From assembly GCA_958439155.1 (NCBI GenBank), contig CAUBUJ010000102.1, positions 1 to 6,076 on the forward strand: DNA of 6,076 nt. The letters are read 5' to 3'. Below are positions 5,740 to 6,076 of this stretch, piece after piece (the stretch's first letter is position 1; each line of letters opens with the position of its first letter). The translations under genes were made by a program, and so were the position numbers. The notes beneath the pieces are model-generated. The model was not told the DNA's origin. It made no database searches and worked only from the letters and a program-made list of their open reading frames with translations. Source of the stretch: an uncultured Veillonellaceae bacterium (GTDB taxonomy: Bacteria > Bacillota > Negativicutes > Veillonellales > Dialisteraceae).

Positions 5740-5776
5740 CCTCATGTTTTTTGTCCAACTTAGTGTAACCGATCCA
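5740..5776 (-). repeat. IS terminal inverted repeat, end upstream of orfA
   Basis: On the minus strand it begins TGGATCGGTTACAC and contains TTGGACAAAAAAC followed by ATGAGG, matching the other end at 25 of 37 positions. Transcription of orfA presumably starts in or near it, but no clear -10 is visible. Confidence 0.85.
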
Positions 5777-6076
5777 ACTTTCCTATGCCCGCGCAGCGAG
5801 CATCTGTCCCTCTGCACTTGGCACCCTGCGCACCCGAACCCTCGCACCTGCTTCAAACATCAAAATCCCATTCATCTCCCCGCCATTAGAACTGGGCGAA
5901 ATTCTCAGGGCCACAGAAGGATCGTGCATCATTGACATCAGGATACGTAAGATCTCTCCACTCTTTCCCGTACTTTTTGGTTCTAACCTCACCACTCCGC
6001 CGCGTACGCCCGGTCGAGATGACAGTCAAGTCCATATTTGTGTGTAAATTCGTTTTAGGCCATAGAATGCCGTATT
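5777..6076. other. Right flank of the IS with no supportable gene
   Basis: These 300 bases after the ACT duplication hold no recognisable RNA and no convincing gene. A minus-strand frame at 5783-5995 (70 codons, GTG start, no proper ribosome spacing) ends next to the IS and resembles no family I know. The stretch near 5950-6035 (AGATCTCTCCACTC, then CGGTCGAGATGACAG) looks like decayed intergenic repeat sequence of the kind scattered through some bacterial genomes; this is from memory. GCGCAG and CTGCGC form a loose inverted repeat around 5792-5832. Confidence 0.4.

Larger units (their letters stand above)
4355..5776 (-). mobile_element. Complete IS3-family insertion sequence, 1422 bp
   Basis: The ends are 5'-TGG...CCA-3', the TG/CA form usual for IS3-family elements, with imperfect inverted repeats (25 of 37 positions) at 4355-4391 and 5740-5776. 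The three bases outside each end are ACT (4352-4354 and 5777-5779), a target duplication of the size this family makes. Inside are orfA and orfB on the minus strand in overlapping -1 phase, both free of internal stops, so the element looks potentially active. Between the orfB stop and the 4355 end lie about 200 bases with a long imperfect hairpin and no good gene. Removing the IS and one ACT rejoins repeat copy B to the sequence at 5780. I do not assign a named element. Confidence 0.92.

Noticed and set aside
5465..5935. A 156-codon plus-strand frame across orfA and the IS end
   Set aside because: Antisense to orfA, crosses the IS boundary, and has no initiation signal.

Overview
The window looks like chromosomal DNA from a moderately GC-rich member of the Bacillota. 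Support comes from strong AAGGAGG-type ribosome sites, consensus or extended -10 promoters, intrinsic terminators with long T-tracts, a tRNA gene that encodes its own CCA, and a GyrA that reads most like Bacillota GyrA. A Negativicutes host (for example near Dialister or Megasphaera) is my best guess. It rests on memory of protein style, not on a search.

Layout. (1) Bases 1-1551, + strand: the C-terminal ~516 codons of DNA gyrase subunit A, open at the left edge. (2) Bases 1575-1620: a perfect 18-bp palindromic terminator serving both gyrA and the convergent gene. (3) Bases 1644-1986, - strand: a 100-residue acidic protein of unknown function with its own extended -10 promoter. (4) Bases 2081-3744, - strand: a two-gene unit, an Ogt-type methylated-DNA-protein cysteine methyltransferase followed by a 12-helix MFS exporter of the Fsr (fosmidomycin resistance) type, joined by an ATGA stop/start overlap. 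A possible 22-codon leader ORF precedes ogt and ends in a GTGA overlap with its start. (5) Bases 3872-4136, - strand: tRNA-Gly(CCC) with its terminator, a decayed 5' two-thirds copy of a tRNA-Gly about 100 bases upstream, and one strong promoter ahead of both.

(6) Bases 4137-4354: no protein gene, but two diverged ~74-bp repeats exactly 130 bp apart, each with a small GC hairpin and T-run. (7) Bases 4355-5776, - strand: a complete 1422-bp IS3-family insertion sequence. It has TG...CA ends, imperfect terminal inverted repeats, a 3-bp ACT target duplication, orfA and orfB in -1 overlap with an AAAAG slip site, and an unusual long hairpin between orfB and the IS end. The IS sits exactly at the edge of the second 74-bp repeat. 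(8) Bases 5777-6076: no supportable gene; one weak ORF and what looks like decayed intergenic repeat sequence.

How it fits together. The left two thirds is housekeeping: gyrase, alkylation repair, an efflux pump and a tRNA. The right third is an intergenic repeat zone invaded by an IS whose reading frames look intact. No new defence or mobile system is evident. The most unusual items are the IS 3' hairpin, which shares a 9-mer with the orfA leader, the decayed tRNA lying inside the inferred leader of the intact tRNA, and the short leader ORF coupled to ogt.
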